Source of the DNA: an uncultured Bacteroidales bacterium
GTDB taxonomy: Bacteria; Bacteroidota; Bacteroidia; Bacteroidales; Bacteroidaceae
DNA: 15,381 nucleotides
Direction: 5' to 3'
Assembly: GCA_937995875.1 (NCBI GenBank)
Contig: CALKIW010000050.1
Location: forward strand, 1-15,381
Under the pieces are notes generated by a model, which searched no databases, was not told the origin of the DNA, and saw only the letters and a list, made by a program, of their open reading frames with translations. This document shows positions 6,467 through 15,238 of the stretch, piece by piece (the stretch's first letter is position 1; every line of letters begins with the position of its first letter). The translations under genes were made by a program, and so were the position numbers.

Positions 6467-7675
6467 ATGAAACAGATTATTACTCGTTTCACGGATGACG
6501 ACTTGTATAAATTTTCCATGTGCTGTGCCGTCATCGACAATTATCCTCGCGCCCAAGTACGCTATCAGTTTGTTGATCGCAACAACACCGTTTATCCTAA
6601 GGGGTTTGCCGACTTGGTGCGCGAGCAGGTCAAGATGCTCGAAAATGTAGTGATTACCGATGAGGAAGTGGCGTTCATGCGCAGCAAGTGTTATTATATC
6701 CCTAATTGGTTTTACACTTACATGAAGGGGTTTCGATACAATGCCGATTGGGTTGATGTGTCGCAGGATGAGGAGGGACATCTGCATATCACGTTCGAGG
6801 GCAACTGGTCGGACACCATATTGTTGGAAGTGAAGGTGTTGGCCATCATTTCCGAATTGTATTATGAGGTAACGGGACAGGATGAGCAGTTTGATTATGA
6901 CGATTATTACAATCGAGCCTATCATAAGGCGGAACGACTGCTCAACGCGGGATGTGTGTTCTCTGATTTCGGAACGCGTCGCCGGGCATCGCTCCAAGCC
7001 GAAGACACGGCGATCAGGGCCTTTCGTGACTGTGCTGCGGAGAAAGACGGTTACGAGGGCAAATTCGTGGGGACGAGCAATGTGTATCTGGCCATGAAAT
7101 ACGGTTTTACTCCCGTAGGCACGATGGCGCATGAATTTATTTGTGCGCTCGGAGGAATGTTCGGACCGCAGATGGCCAACCATTTGGCGATGAACGCTTG
7201 GAGAAACACGTTTCGCGGTGCATTGGGCACTTATCTATACGACAGCTTTGGTTGGAACATCTTTTCGCTGAATTTCTCGGAAGACTTTGCCAATCTGTTT
7301 AAAGGGTTGCGGGTAGACAGCGGTGACAACCGTGAGGAACTGCAAAAGATAGTCGACAAATACGCGTCTTTGGGCATTGATTCGCGCACCAAACAGGTGA
7401 TTTTCTCCAATGGACTGACTACAGACGATGCCATTGAGATTCAGCAGTATGCCAAGAACTTATGCCAGCCTTCATACGGCATAGGCACCCATTTCACCAA
7501 CGACTTTAAGGGTATCAAGCCCATGAACACCGTTATCAAATTGGTGGCTGCCAAGATAACGGAGGCTTGGCCGTTCTATAACGACACGTGCAAGCTCTCG
7601 GAAGACACCGGTAAGCACACCGGCAAGCCCGAAGTCATCCAGCGCTTTCTCGAATTGATACACATGGAGGAGTAG
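6467..7675 (+). CDS. pncB: Nicotinate phosphoribosyltransferase
   Basis: This 402-residue cytosolic enzyme converts nicotinate plus PRPP (ATP-stimulated) to nicotinate mononucleotide, the entry step of the Preiss-Handler NAD salvage route. Length and motifs fit the bacterial PncB family: FTDDDLYKFSM at 8-18 near the N-terminus, FSDFGTRRR at 165-173, GTSNVYLAMKYG at 202-213, GTMAHEF at 218-224 with His222 as the histidine phosphorylated in the family, LRVDSGD at 281-287 and YGIGTHFTND at 337-346 in the phosphate-binding part of the barrel. ATG 6467 is the only start that gives the family N-terminus; nearby ATGs at 6457 and 6460 are out of frame. It stops with TAG, showing that TAG is a working stop codon here. 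It appears monocistronic, divergent from the transporter. Confidence 0.96.
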   Translation: MKQIITRFTDDDLYKFSMCCAVIDNYPRAQVRYQFVDRNNTVYPKGFADLVREQVKMLENVVITDEEVAFMRSKCYYIPNWFYTYMKGFRYNADWVDVSQDEEGHLHITFEGNWSDTILLEVKVLAIISELYYEVTGQDEQFDYDDYYNRAYHKAERLLNAGCVFSDFGTRRRASLQAEDTAIRAFRDCAAEKDGYEGKFVGTSNVYLAMKYGFTPVGTMAHEFICALGGMFGPQMANHLAMNAWRNTFRGALGTYLYDSFGWNIFSLNFSEDFANLFKGLRVDSGDNREELQKIVDKYASLGIDSRTKQVIFSNGLTTDDAIEIQQYAKNLCQPSYGIGTHFTNDFKGIKPMNTVIKLVAAKITEAWPFYNDTCKLSEDTGKHTGKPEVIQRFLELIHMEE

Positions 7676-7690
7676 CCCCCATTTTTCATT

Positions 7691-7722
7691 CTTCCCTCTT
7701 CCCTCTTCCCTCTTCCCTCTTC
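7691..7722. repeat. CTTCCCT heptamer repeat
   Basis: Four perfect copies of CTTCCCT (7691-7718) and a partial fifth follow the pncB stop codon by 15 bp. A 7-bp unit is also used by the unrelated array at the window start. Confidence 0.9.
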
Positions 7723-7750
7723 GTTCTTCACTGTATGGGCTCTCTGTTCT

Positions 7751-7767
7751 CCGCCATATTATGGCGG
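7751..7767. repeat. Palindrome CCGCCATA-T-TATGGCGG
   Basis: This is a perfect 8-bp inverted repeat around a single central T. It has no T tract in either direction, so terminator function is doubtful. Its place about 110 bp before a RAYT-like transposase gene makes a REP-like role conceivable, but only one copy is in the window. Confidence 0.6.
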
Positions 7768-7779
7768 AATACGCTCCCC

Positions 7780-7867
7780 TTATTAACCCTCACGCCGCTC
7801 TTATATTAACCCTCACCCTGCTCTTATATTAACCCTCACCCTGCTTTTCTATTAACCCTTAACTCCC
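7780..7867. repeat. Tandem repeat with about 23-bp unit
   Basis: Units are roughly TTATATTAACCCTCACCCTG plus CTC. Two near-identical 23-bp copies lie at 7801-7823 and 7824-7846, with a shorter variant before (7780-7800) and a decayed one after (7847-7867). The array ends about 7 bp before the start codon of the transposase-like gene, so copy number would alter its 5' untranslated region or promoter. Confidence 0.85.
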
Positions 7868-7874
7868 ATTCTTC

Positions 7875-8633
7875 ATGAGGCATGACCCCGAAAGAGAACG
7901 CTTAAAAGCGGAAAGCTATGCCATTGGCAAGCACCCTTCCATGCTCCGTCGCAATGTGTTTCACGACTATCATGCCCTACAGATGTATATGCTCACGCTC
8001 ACCACAGAGGAACGTCGCTCGTTGTTCGGACATTTGGCTGGAGATGTAACGCTTCCTCCTGAGCATCTCGATGCGCCGCACATTATTCTTTCGGAACTGG
8101 GAAAGGCGGTAGAGGCGGTGATGTTATCTATTCCTCAATTTCACCCTTGGGTGGCTGTTGTCAAACTTCAGATGATGCCCGACCATCTCCACCTCATTCT
8201 TTACGTGTCTACCTATATGCAGAAACCGTTGGGCGAGGTGATACGAGGGGCAAAGATTGGCTGCAACAAGGCCTACCGCAGTTTGGCAGGCATTTCTACC
8301 TTCAAGGATGTGGGTGCAGAGGGTGGAAAGGCTGGTTTTCCGCCATTTTATCGTGGAAAACGAGTATGTCGTTATGACCAATGGGCCCCAGAACACCCCA
8401 ACCGTGAACATGGACAGCTTTTCTCACCCGGCTATAATGACCGGGTGTTGAAAGATGGCGAGCAGGCAGAACGCTGGATAGCCTATCTTGAGGATAATCC
8501 TCGTCGCGCGTTGGTCAAACACCAATACCCCGAATACTTCCGCGTAAGACGCAATGTACAGGTTGGCGAACTCAGGTTTTCGGCCATTGGCAATGTCTTT
8601 CTGCTGCAAAAACCGGCAAAAATACAGGTGTAG
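7875..8633 (+). CDS. HUH/Y1 transposase-like protein (RAYT type), N-terminal part
   Basis: This open part codes 252 residues of a Y1_Tnp/IS200-like HUH nuclease of the kind called REP-associated tyrosine transposase. Visible motifs: YHALQMYMLTLTTEERRSLF (32-51) at the first strand; the HUH metal site in MPDHLHLIL (101-109) with H104 and H106; GEVIRGAKIGCNKAYRSL (120-137); YNDRVLKDGEQAERW (187-201) and the catalytic-type tyrosine Y204 in AYLEDNPRRALVK (203-215). So all nuclease residues are present. The frame ends at a TAG (8631-8633), but the same frame continues with clear family sequence for 113 more codons (to 8972); the parent gene was probably 365 codons. RAYT-type proteins nick single-stranded hairpin DNA, and a palindrome and tandem repeats sit just upstream. 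Function of this truncated form is uncertain. Confidence 0.85.
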   Translation: MRHDPERERLKAESYAIGKHPSMLRRNVFHDYHALQMYMLTLTTEERRSLFGHLAGDVTLPPEHLDAPHIILSELGKAVEAVMLSIPQFHPWVAVVKLQMMPDHLHLILYVSTYMQKPLGEVIRGAKIGCNKAYRSLAGISTFKDVGAEGGKAGFPPFYRGKRVCRYDQWAPEHPNREHGQLFSPGYNDRVLKDGEQAERWIAYLEDNPRRALVKHQYPEYFRVRRNVQVGELRFSAIGNVFLLQKPAKIQV

Positions 8634-8651
8634 TGTTCTCGCAGACTCACG

Positions 8652-8972
8652 GTGGCGGAAATAGAAAAACAAAGGAAAGCCGTCTTTATGGAAGCCGAAC
8701 GAGGTGCGGTGCTTGTGTCACCCGGCATTTCTCCCGGAGAAAAGATCATTATGCGGGCTGCGTTTGAGCGAGGTTTTCCGGAAATCATATTGGAAGAAAA
8801 CGGTTTCTCCGATTATCAGAAACCTACGGGTGGTGCCCGATTTGATGCGTGTAGTCGTGGGCAGATGCTCTTTCTTTCCCCTTGGGCGCATCATCATGAG
8901 CAAATAACCATACAGCGCGGACAATGCCTGCAACTCAATGACATGGCCCGAAAGTTATGTGAGCAGAGCTGA
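8652..8972 (+). pseudogene. Detached C-terminal DprA/LOG-like domain of the HUH transposase gene
   Basis: This is in the same frame as the preceding open frame, separated only by the TAG at 8631-8633 and six further sense codons (CSRRLT). A GTG at 8652 could start it independently, giving 106 residues. The sequence GAVLVSPGISPGEKIIMRAA (roughly residues 18-37), EIILEENGF, a glycine/arginine-rich turn, then GQMLFLSPW recalls the nucleotide-binding DprA/Smf-LOG (SLOG) fold, where a VSG..xGxD-like loop is followed by a G.L.SE.P strand. From memory, Bacteroidales relatives carry the HUH and this domain in one chain with CSRRLT-like sequence at the joint. I infer a nonsense mutation rather than two genes. 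The stop TGA at 8970-8972 lies just before the terminator hairpin of the convergent GH3 gene. Confidence 0.7.
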
Positions 8973-9010
8973 AAAAATCCTGCTTTAAGCTAAAGTACTT
9001 AAAGCAGGAT
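8972..9010 (-). terminator. Rho-independent terminator of the GH81-GH3 unit
   Basis: ATCCTGCTTTAAG (8977-8989) and CTTAAAGCAGGAT (8998-9010) form a perfect 13-bp stem with an 8-base loop. On the minus strand it is followed by a run of T (A run at 8972-8977 on the plus strand). It lies about 50 bp past the GH3 stop codon and ends that transcript. Confidence 0.88.
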
Positions 9011-9060
9011 GATTCTTTCATCGGTTTACCGAAGCCCTTGAGGGTTTCAGTATCGTTAGT

Positions 9061-11346
9061 TTATTTGAGATTGAACTGTTTTTTCAGTTTCAAATTGTCA
9101 GAACTGTTACCCACGAGAACGGTGAACTTTCCGGGCTCGCAGGTCCATTTTTGTGCGGTTTCATCGTAGAAACTCAAGGCATCCTTGCCGATGGTGATGC
9201 TTACGTTCTGTTGCTGTCCGGGCTCCAGAGATACTTTGGCACATCCCTTCAATTCTTTCATGGGACGGTCTACTGAGGCTTCGTTGTCGCTGATATAAAG
9301 TTGTACGACTTCCTTACCGGCGCGATTACCGGTGTTTTTCACGGTGACGGTTACGCGCAGGCTGTCGTCTGCGGTCATCTCGCTCTTGTCGAGACGCAAG
9401 TCCGACATTTTGAACGTGGTGTAGCTCAGTCCGTGTCCGAAAGCAAACAAAGGCTTGGTTTTGGCCTTGTCTACCCACCGATAGCCCACATAGATACCTT
9501 CTTTGTATTCTTCATCTATGATTTTTTCTCCTTCTCGCCACGTACCGGGATAGGTGTTTAGGGCATGGGCACCCACGTCGTTGAGTTTGGCAGGCCATGT
9601 GAATGGCAGTTTTCCCGATGGATTGACGTCTCCGGTGAGAATATCGGCTAAAGCATTACCGGCTTCAGAGCCAATATACCATCCTTGTACAATGGCAGGA
9701 ACTTTGTCTTTCCAAGGCATGGCTACGGCATTTCCGGAGATATTCACAAACACGAGATTTCGGTTGGCTTTAGCCAAGGCTTCCACAAGTTTATCTTGTG
9801 CGTAAGGCAGATCGTAGCTCTTGCGGTCGTGTCCTTCGCAATCTTGATAATCGCTCTTGTTGAGACCACCAAACACCACTACATAGTCGGCCTCTTTGGC
9901 TTTGGCCACTGCATCGTTGATGAGTTGTTGTTCCGACCGGTTTTCGGTGAGGTCCTGTCCGGTGGTAACGCCGTTGTAATCGCCGGTGGTATCGCCTACA
10001 TAGCCACGCTCGTAGATAATCTGCATGGTGCTGCTGAGACGCGCCTTGAGTCCGTCGAGCGGAGAAGTCTCACGCTGCACTTTCAGTGAAGATGAGCCAC
10101 CGCCAACAGTCATCATCTTGATGGCGTTCTCGCCTACCACCAATAGTTTTGGTGTGCTATTCTTCGATGAAATGGGCGAAATTGGCAATACGTTGTTCTT
10201 GTTTTGCAGCAACACGATGCCTTCTGTTGCAATTTTGCGCGCAGCTTCGTAGTGGCTTTCCGAACAGAGGAATCCGCGATTGGCTTTGGGAGCCATTGTG
10301 GTGCGGAAGTGCAGGCGAAGCACGCGACGCACCTTATCGTTGAGTTCTTTCTCGGTGTATTTCCCCTCAAGGATGAGACGCTTGTAGGCATCGGCCAGAT
10401 AATAGCTGTCGTAGGCGTTAGTCTTACCCATAGTGAGTCCGTCGGTCCACGTGCCGAACTCCATGTCCAGGCCGTTTGTGATGGCTTCGTCGGTATTGTG
10501 GGTACCTCCCCAGTCACTGACTACAACACCGTCAAATTTCCAGTCTTGCTTGAGAATACGGTTAAGCAGAATCTCGTTATGACAGTTGTGCTGGTTTTTA
10601 TACAGGTTGTAGGCGCCCATGATGCCCCATGCGTGGCCCTTCTGTACGGCAGCCTTGAAGGCCGGCAGATAAATTTCGTGCAGGGCACGGTCGGACACTT
10701 TCACATTGACCTGATGACGGTATTCCTCGTCGTTGTTCAGCGCGTAATGCTTCACACAGGAAGCCACGCCATTCTGCTGCAAACCAATGACATAGGGCAC
10801 TACCATTGTTGAGGCCAGCCATGGGTCTTCGCCCATGTATTCAAAGTTTCGGCCGTTAAGCGGTGTGCGATAGATGTTCACACCCGGACCTAAGATCATG
10901 TCTTTACCCCGATAGAGAGCTTCCTCTCCCAAACTCTGTCCGTAGAGTAGAGAAAGGGAGGGATTCCATGTAGCCGTCAGACAGGTCAGGGCCGGGAAGG
11001 CTACACACGAGTCGTTGGTCTGTCCGGCCTGTTCCCATTCGTCCCAAAGGACATCGGGACGCACACCGTGAGGACCGTCGTCGGTCCAGAAATCGGGAAT
11101 ACCCAATCGTTTTACGCCCGGAGCAGAGAATTTGCTTTGGGCATGGATAATGGCAATCTTCTCATCGAGGTTCATGCGTGAGAGCGCGTCTTCCACGCGT
11201 TTCTCAATGGGCTGGGAATTGTCCAGATAGATGGGAATGTTGCCTGCGCCGTTGAGTGATGCTGCCACCGGGGCTGCACCATAGGCAGAAATTCCTCCTG
11301 CTATGAACAGGACGGATGCCAGAATGTTTTTAAAGATACTGTTCAT
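9061..11346 (-). CDS. Secreted glycoside hydrolase family 3 beta-glucosidase
   Basis: This 761-residue enzyme should release glucose from the non-reducing ends of beta-glucan oligosaccharides. It has a Sec signal peptide (hydrophobic 6-20, likely cut near residue 23-25), so it is exported, probably to the periplasm. GH3 barrel about 45-350: WTDDGPHGVRPD (87-98), GRNFEYMGEDP (165-175), SCVKHYALNN (196-205), and VVSDWGG (275-281) with Asp278 as the nucleophile. The alpha/beta sandwich is about 370-590, with DCEGHDR (502-508) supplying the likely acid/base Glu504. A fibronectin-III-like domain is at about 660-745. Key residues are all present and length is normal for three-domain GH3. It starts 22 bp after the GH81 stop on the same strand, so the two are probably co-transcribed and act in sequence on beta-1,3-glucan. 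The exact linkage preference is inferred from the neighbour, not from sequence. Confidence 0.95.
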   Translation of the reverse strand: MNSIFKNILASVLFIAGGISAYGAAPVAASLNGAGNIPIYLDNSQPIEKRVEDALSRMNLDEKIAIIHAQSKFSAPGVKRLGIPDFWTDDGPHGVRPDVLWDEWEQAGQTNDSCVAFPALTCLTATWNPSLSLLYGQSLGEEALYRGKDMILGPGVNIYRTPLNGRNFEYMGEDPWLASTMVVPYVIGLQQNGVASCVKHYALNNDEEYRHQVNVKVSDRALHEIYLPAFKAAVQKGHAWGIMGAYNLYKNQHNCHNEILLNRILKQDWKFDGVVVSDWGGTHNTDEAITNGLDMEFGTWTDGLTMGKTNAYDSYYLADAYKRLILEGKYTEKELNDKVRRVLRLHFRTTMAPKANRGFLCSESHYEAARKIATEGIVLLQNKNNVLPISPISSKNSTPKLLVVGENAIKMMTVGGGSSSLKVQRETSPLDGLKARLSSTMQIIYERGYVGDTTGDYNGVTTGQDLTENRSEQQLINDAVAKAKEADYVVVFGGLNKSDYQDCEGHDRKSYDLPYAQDKLVEALAKANRNLVFVNISGNAVAMPWKDKVPAIVQGWYIGSEAGNALADILTGDVNPSGKLPFTWPAKLNDVGAHALNTYPGTWREGEKIIDEEYKEGIYVGYRWVDKAKTKPLFAFGHGLSYTTFKMSDLRLDKSEMTADDSLRVTVTVKNTGNRAGKEVVQLYISDNEASVDRPMKELKGCAKVSLEPGQQQNVSITIGKDALSFYDETAQKWTCEPGKFTVLVGNSSDNLKLKKQFNLK

Positions 11347-11368
11347 TATAGATAATATTTAATGTAAT

Positions 11369-14300
11369 TTATTTAATAACGATTTTCTTTCCTGCAACAA
11401 TATATACCCCCTTGGGAAGTTTCCCCTTGTGGTATGTTGTGCTGCTTATCTTTCTTCCTGTCAGGTCGTAGACGGGGCCGGAAAAGCCTTGTTCTAACGC
11501 ATGTGCTTCGGACAGCGTGTGTATGGCTGTGGCGGGATTGCTTTGAGTTTTCTCCGTTCCGTAAACTTCCACCTCGAATATGCTATAGCCATAAGCCGGC
11601 AGTTGTTTTTCCAGACATTGGATGCGGACAAACCGGGCTTGTGGCAGTTTACCATCGTCGCCGTTGGTGAGGTTGGTAGTGTTCCAACCACCGGTTGTTG
11701 CGGAGCTTTCCGCTACAGATGTGTAGGTCTTGCCATCGGTGGAAACGAGTATTTTATAGTTTTTGGCACAGGCGTTCTCCCATAATATTCTGACCTTATC
11801 GATGCGATAGGTGTCGTATAAATCAATGGTGAGTTCATCGGTGGTGTTGGCCCAAACCGACTCCCAACGTGTTCCGGCATCCCCATCTGTGATTTTTGCA
11901 GCCACACTGTTGCCGTTTTCCGAAGAGGCTTCCACTGTCTTGTGGAGTGCCAGATTGAAATCTTCAAACGCTTTGGCATGGATGTAGACCGTGTCTTTCA
12001 ACAAACCGGTGTCGAAAACAATGGCATAGTTGCCGGGCTGATCGGCCGTGAAGGTATGCTCGTCGGGGTTATAGCCGACATTGCCTGTTGCAGCCAGACT
12101 GTTGTCCTCCGCCACGGCATACAGATTGGCGGTGTATTCCATTGCTGCCGTATTCATGGGTGCACCAAACTGATTTTTCGCTACAAAGGTATAAACAGCA
12201 TCGTCTCCGCCTATCACAACGTCGGTCAGGGCAGGATAGGCCTTGAACGAACTCATGACCACAGCTTCCTCTACGGCAAACTTCTTGGTGATGCTGATGT
12301 TTCCCGTAGTGGCTTTGACAGTGACCATGCCAAATTTGTTGGGCGTGAATATGCCTTCGGGCGTGATCGTTCCGTCTGCCGTCTGCCAGTCCACATTGAC
12401 GTTGGTCCATTGGCCGCCAACAGTATAGCCCGTTGCGCTAAGCTGCGAGGGCCGGTGTTGTTTGAGCACGTCGCGGTCGGCGGTTATCTTGATGCCAAGC
12501 ACGTCGTTGTCGGTCATAGACAGTGGCTGCCCATAGGCTTCTATCTCATAGAGGGAAATGCCGTAGGGAGTAGCCCGTTCGTTGCCTACAATCTTGATGT
12601 AGCGGGTTTCGATATCGTTCATTTTCAGTTCATCCCAACCGCCGTCTCCGATGACGGTCCGGACTTCGGTCCAATCATTGTCGTTGTCTGAAAGCCATAC
12701 CGTATAGTTGCTGGCATAGGCAGCCTCCCAGTGGAGACGCAGTTTATGGAGTTTCACCGTCTCCTGCAAATCGACGGAAATCCACTCTCCATCCTGATGA
12801 CGGCTGCCCCATCGGGTATTGTCGTCACCATCGGTGGCATGCTCAATGAGAGTCCCCGCGTTTTCGTAGCCGCTGGCCGTACAAGGTTTATGCAAGGCGA
12901 GGTTGGCCATGCCGATAGCGTCGAGAACGTTGTGTTCGACAGCAGTCGGCGGAACGTTTCCTACGGCCTTTCGGGTGGGGAAGTCGCTGATAAACAATTC
13001 GTGTGGAGCCACCGTGTGACTATATCCGTCGCTGAATCGTACGGTTAAGTTTCGGTCTTCGGGATTGAATATCTGATAGGTTCTCGTTCCGTTCTTATTG
13101 AAAGCCCGTGCCGTAGGATAATCGGCGGTCACCGTCCAGTCCAAGTCGCCATGCGACAGATGCGAATGCGTGATGAAATAGGTGATGCCATTGGTGTTGA
13201 ATTGCGTGAATTCCTTATCGCCTTGTTCCCAGCACTCGTCGAAGATTTTGGCAGCTTCTTCCGGATTCGACCGTTGCAGGTAGGAGAGAGCTACGTTTCC
13301 CCATCCTCCGGAGTCGCCGAGATAACCGGCCGATGTCTTGCTGTCGGCGTGCCATCCGCCGATAATCTTGTCTTGCATGAGTCGCTGATAGTCCCATGCT
13401 GCAAATTTCTTGTTTTCTGAGAGATAGTCGAGCGCGGGAGAGATGGGCATCCATTGTATGCCTTGCATGAAAATGGCATCCCATCCGAAATAAGTCCACC
13501 ATCCCACGCCATGACACGTGAGGTTGCTGTTGTAGGGCGGAGTCATGGTATGTTCTACACCATCCCGGCTGTAGGTGCTTGAAAAGAGCGAGTAGGGGAT
13601 GTTGTAGCCTTCGGTGGTTTGCTGATGATAGTTGGCGACGGAATAATCTGCCGAGGGATCATCGTGACGGTCAAACCAGTATTCGGCCACGCCGCGTGCT
13701 TCGCTCACCCAGCCAAAAAGACCGGCATCGCGCATCTCACGGTCTCCAAGGGCCACGCCAAGAAGATACATACCGCCCCAGCCCTGCATGGCTTCGGATG
13801 ACGATTCCTGTCCGTTACCGTTACCGTCGCCCATACCGCCGGCAAACGAATGTCCTGCCCAAGGGTCAAAGGTGCGGAAGAAGGGGAAGCGGGTGTCTTG
13901 CCGTTCCCAGTTGGCATAGTCTTTCACGACAAGGCGTGCCATTTCGCCGTAGTTGTCGCGGAAATCTTTGTCTACAAGAGCCAACAAAGCACTGGCGAGC
14001 GAGAAATAGCCGTAATGGAAATGATGGTCGTTGAAAGTCTCGCTGTCATACGACGTGTTGTAGCCCACCAAACCGCCCCACCGTTCAAAACGGGCGAAGA
14101 AGCGATCGTTCTCTCCGGGTGTGAACGTGTACCAGTCGATGAGATTTTCTTTCAGGCGGTCGCGACATTGCACAAAGAGGGCGGTGTCTCCCATTTCGCG
14201 TGCAAACATCATGTATAATGCCATTTGGGTCAATCCCTTTCCGCCCCAGTAGGTGTCCGAGCCAAAGGTACCGTTGTCGGCATAGTTTTTCAGCATTTTC

Positions 14301-15238
14301 AGCATTTTGTCCATGCTGAAAGGATGATCGCCGTCGGTGTTGTTGGGCATGGCGTAATAGGGAAGCATCCCATAGAAGTTGTAGTCTATATTGAATTGGT
14401 TTCCTGTGGCCATCCGGAGTTTGCCGCGTGGGGTATTGTAGGTAATTCTGTTGAAAGGCAGTGTGGTTGGGTTGCCCGTGTCGCGGTATTGGTGGGGCAG
14501 GAATCCCTGTAGCACATTGACCTGCCCGCCGTTAAGGCTTTCGGCCTCAATAGTCCATTGCGTGTGAACTTTTCCGGCAGTGGCGTCGTATCTCCAGTCT
14601 ACATGGGTGTTGCGTGGAATGCTGTAGGCAAAGGGAGAGAGAGTTTCCATCTCGTCGATGCTGTTGAGACAGGCCACAACGATATATTGTTGGGTGCCGC
14701 TGAAGTGGAGCTTCACGGCTTTGTTGTCGATGGAGAGTGATGTGCCTTCCGGCAGAAAAACACCATAGGCATCCCGGTCTTTCTTCATGATGAAAGACGA
14801 TGTAGTGGTGCTGCCCGTGATGGGGGCACCGTGAGCGTTGAGAATCTCGGTGTCTGCTTCTTTGTTGTGTTGGGCGGAAGTCCAGTTGCTGTTGGTCAGC
14901 GTGATGCGGGGTGATAGGTTTTGGAGTTCAATCCATGTAAAGGGCGTACCGTGAGCCATGGTGATGTCCATGCTTTTGTCGCCGTCGATCATCGAAAATT
15001 CCACATCCCAGTCGTGCCACTGAGTGGCTGTTGCCGATTCCGGTTTAAAATCCGTTCCGCTGATGTTGAGAATGGTGTTGGATTTCATTTCCGTGCCATT
15101 GTCGATCCAGAACGTGGGGTGTTGAATGTCCAGGCCGTTGCGTTGGGCTTGGATAAATTGCCTACTGTTTCTCCTAAGCTCACGACTGATCGTAGATTCA
15201 CTTGTGCCCACAATACGGGCAATTTCTTTTTTGGGCAA
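11369..15238 (-). CDS. Modular GH81 endo-beta-1,3-glucanase, 5'-truncated and fused to an IS30 transposase start
   Basis: The 1289-codon frame opens at a TTG. Residues 1-28 are an IS30-type helix-turn-helix (EIARIVGTSESTISRELRRN); GH81 sequence begins around 30-35. Then follow the rest of the GH81 beta domain (to about 300) and the helical catalytic domain (about 300-755). FNDHHFHYGYF (402-412) gives Asp404, and NGQESSSEAM (475-484) gives Glu478 and Glu482, matching the known GH81 catalytic Asp and Glu-x3-Glu pair in identity and spacing. After this come an F5/8C (CBM32-like) domain about 775-903, two Ig-like segments (about 914-990 and 994-1090), a second F5/8C domain about 1094-1227, and a sorting-type tail VYDLTGRKISS...LPKGVYIV (1256-1281). 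The enzyme would cut beta-1,3-glucan internally. It has no signal peptide, so although the active site is intact it cannot follow the route its C-terminal tail implies. Probably a damaged gene; downstream GH3 is 22 bp away. Confidence 0.88.
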   Translation of the reverse strand: MPKKEIARIVGTSESTISRELRRNSRQFIQAQRNGLDIQHPTFWIDNGTEMKSNTILNISGTDFKPESATATQWHDWDVEFSMIDGDKSMDITMAHGTPFTWIELQNLSPRITLTNSNWTSAQHNKEADTEILNAHGAPITGSTTTSSFIMKKDRDAYGVFLPEGTSLSIDNKAVKLHFSGTQQYIVVACLNSIDEMETLSPFAYSIPRNTHVDWRYDATAGKVHTQWTIEAESLNGGQVNVLQGFLPHQYRDTGNPTTLPFNRITYNTPRGKLRMATGNQFNIDYNFYGMLPYYAMPNNTDGDHPFSMDKMLKMLKNYADNGTFGSDTYWGGKGLTQMALYMMFAREMGDTALFVQCRDRLKENLIDWYTFTPGENDRFFARFERWGGLVGYNTSYDSETFNDHHFHYGYFSLASALLALVDKDFRDNYGEMARLVVKDYANWERQDTRFPFFRTFDPWAGHSFAGGMGDGNGNGQESSSEAMQGWGGMYLLGVALGDREMRDAGLFGWVSEARGVAEYWFDRHDDPSADYSVANYHQQTTEGYNIPYSLFSSTYSRDGVEHTMTPPYNSNLTCHGVGWWTYFGWDAIFMQGIQWMPISPALDYLSENKKFAAWDYQRLMQDKIIGGWHADSKTSAGYLGDSGGWGNVALSYLQRSNPEEAAKIFDECWEQGDKEFTQFNTNGITYFITHSHLSHGDLDWTVTADYPTARAFNKNGTRTYQIFNPEDRNLTVRFSDGYSHTVAPHELFISDFPTRKAVGNVPPTAVEHNVLDAIGMANLALHKPCTASGYENAGTLIEHATDGDDNTRWGSRHQDGEWISVDLQETVKLHKLRLHWEAAYASNYTVWLSDNDNDWTEVRTVIGDGGWDELKMNDIETRYIKIVGNERATPYGISLYEIEAYGQPLSMTDNDVLGIKITADRDVLKQHRPSQLSATGYTVGGQWTNVNVDWQTADGTITPEGIFTPNKFGMVTVKATTGNISITKKFAVEEAVVMSSFKAYPALTDVVIGGDDAVYTFVAKNQFGAPMNTAAMEYTANLYAVAEDNSLAATGNVGYNPDEHTFTADQPGNYAIVFDTGLLKDTVYIHAKAFEDFNLALHKTVEASSENGNSVAAKITDGDAGTRWESVWANTTDELTIDLYDTYRIDKVRILWENACAKNYKILVSTDGKTYTSVAESSATTGGWNTTNLTNGDDGKLPQARFVRIQCLEKQLPAYGYSIFEVEVYGTEKTQSNPATAIHTLSEAHALEQGFSGPVYDLTGRKISSTTYHKGKLPKGVYIVAGKKIVIK

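Noticed and set aside
8631..8633. TAG recoded as a sense codon
   Set aside because: pncB in the same window ends with TAG at 7673-7675 exactly where the family should end, so TAG acts as a normal stop.
11942..12691. 249-codon open frame opposite the GH81 gene
   Set aside because: It falls within the F5/8C and Ig-like coding part of the minus-strand gene and has no protein features of its own.
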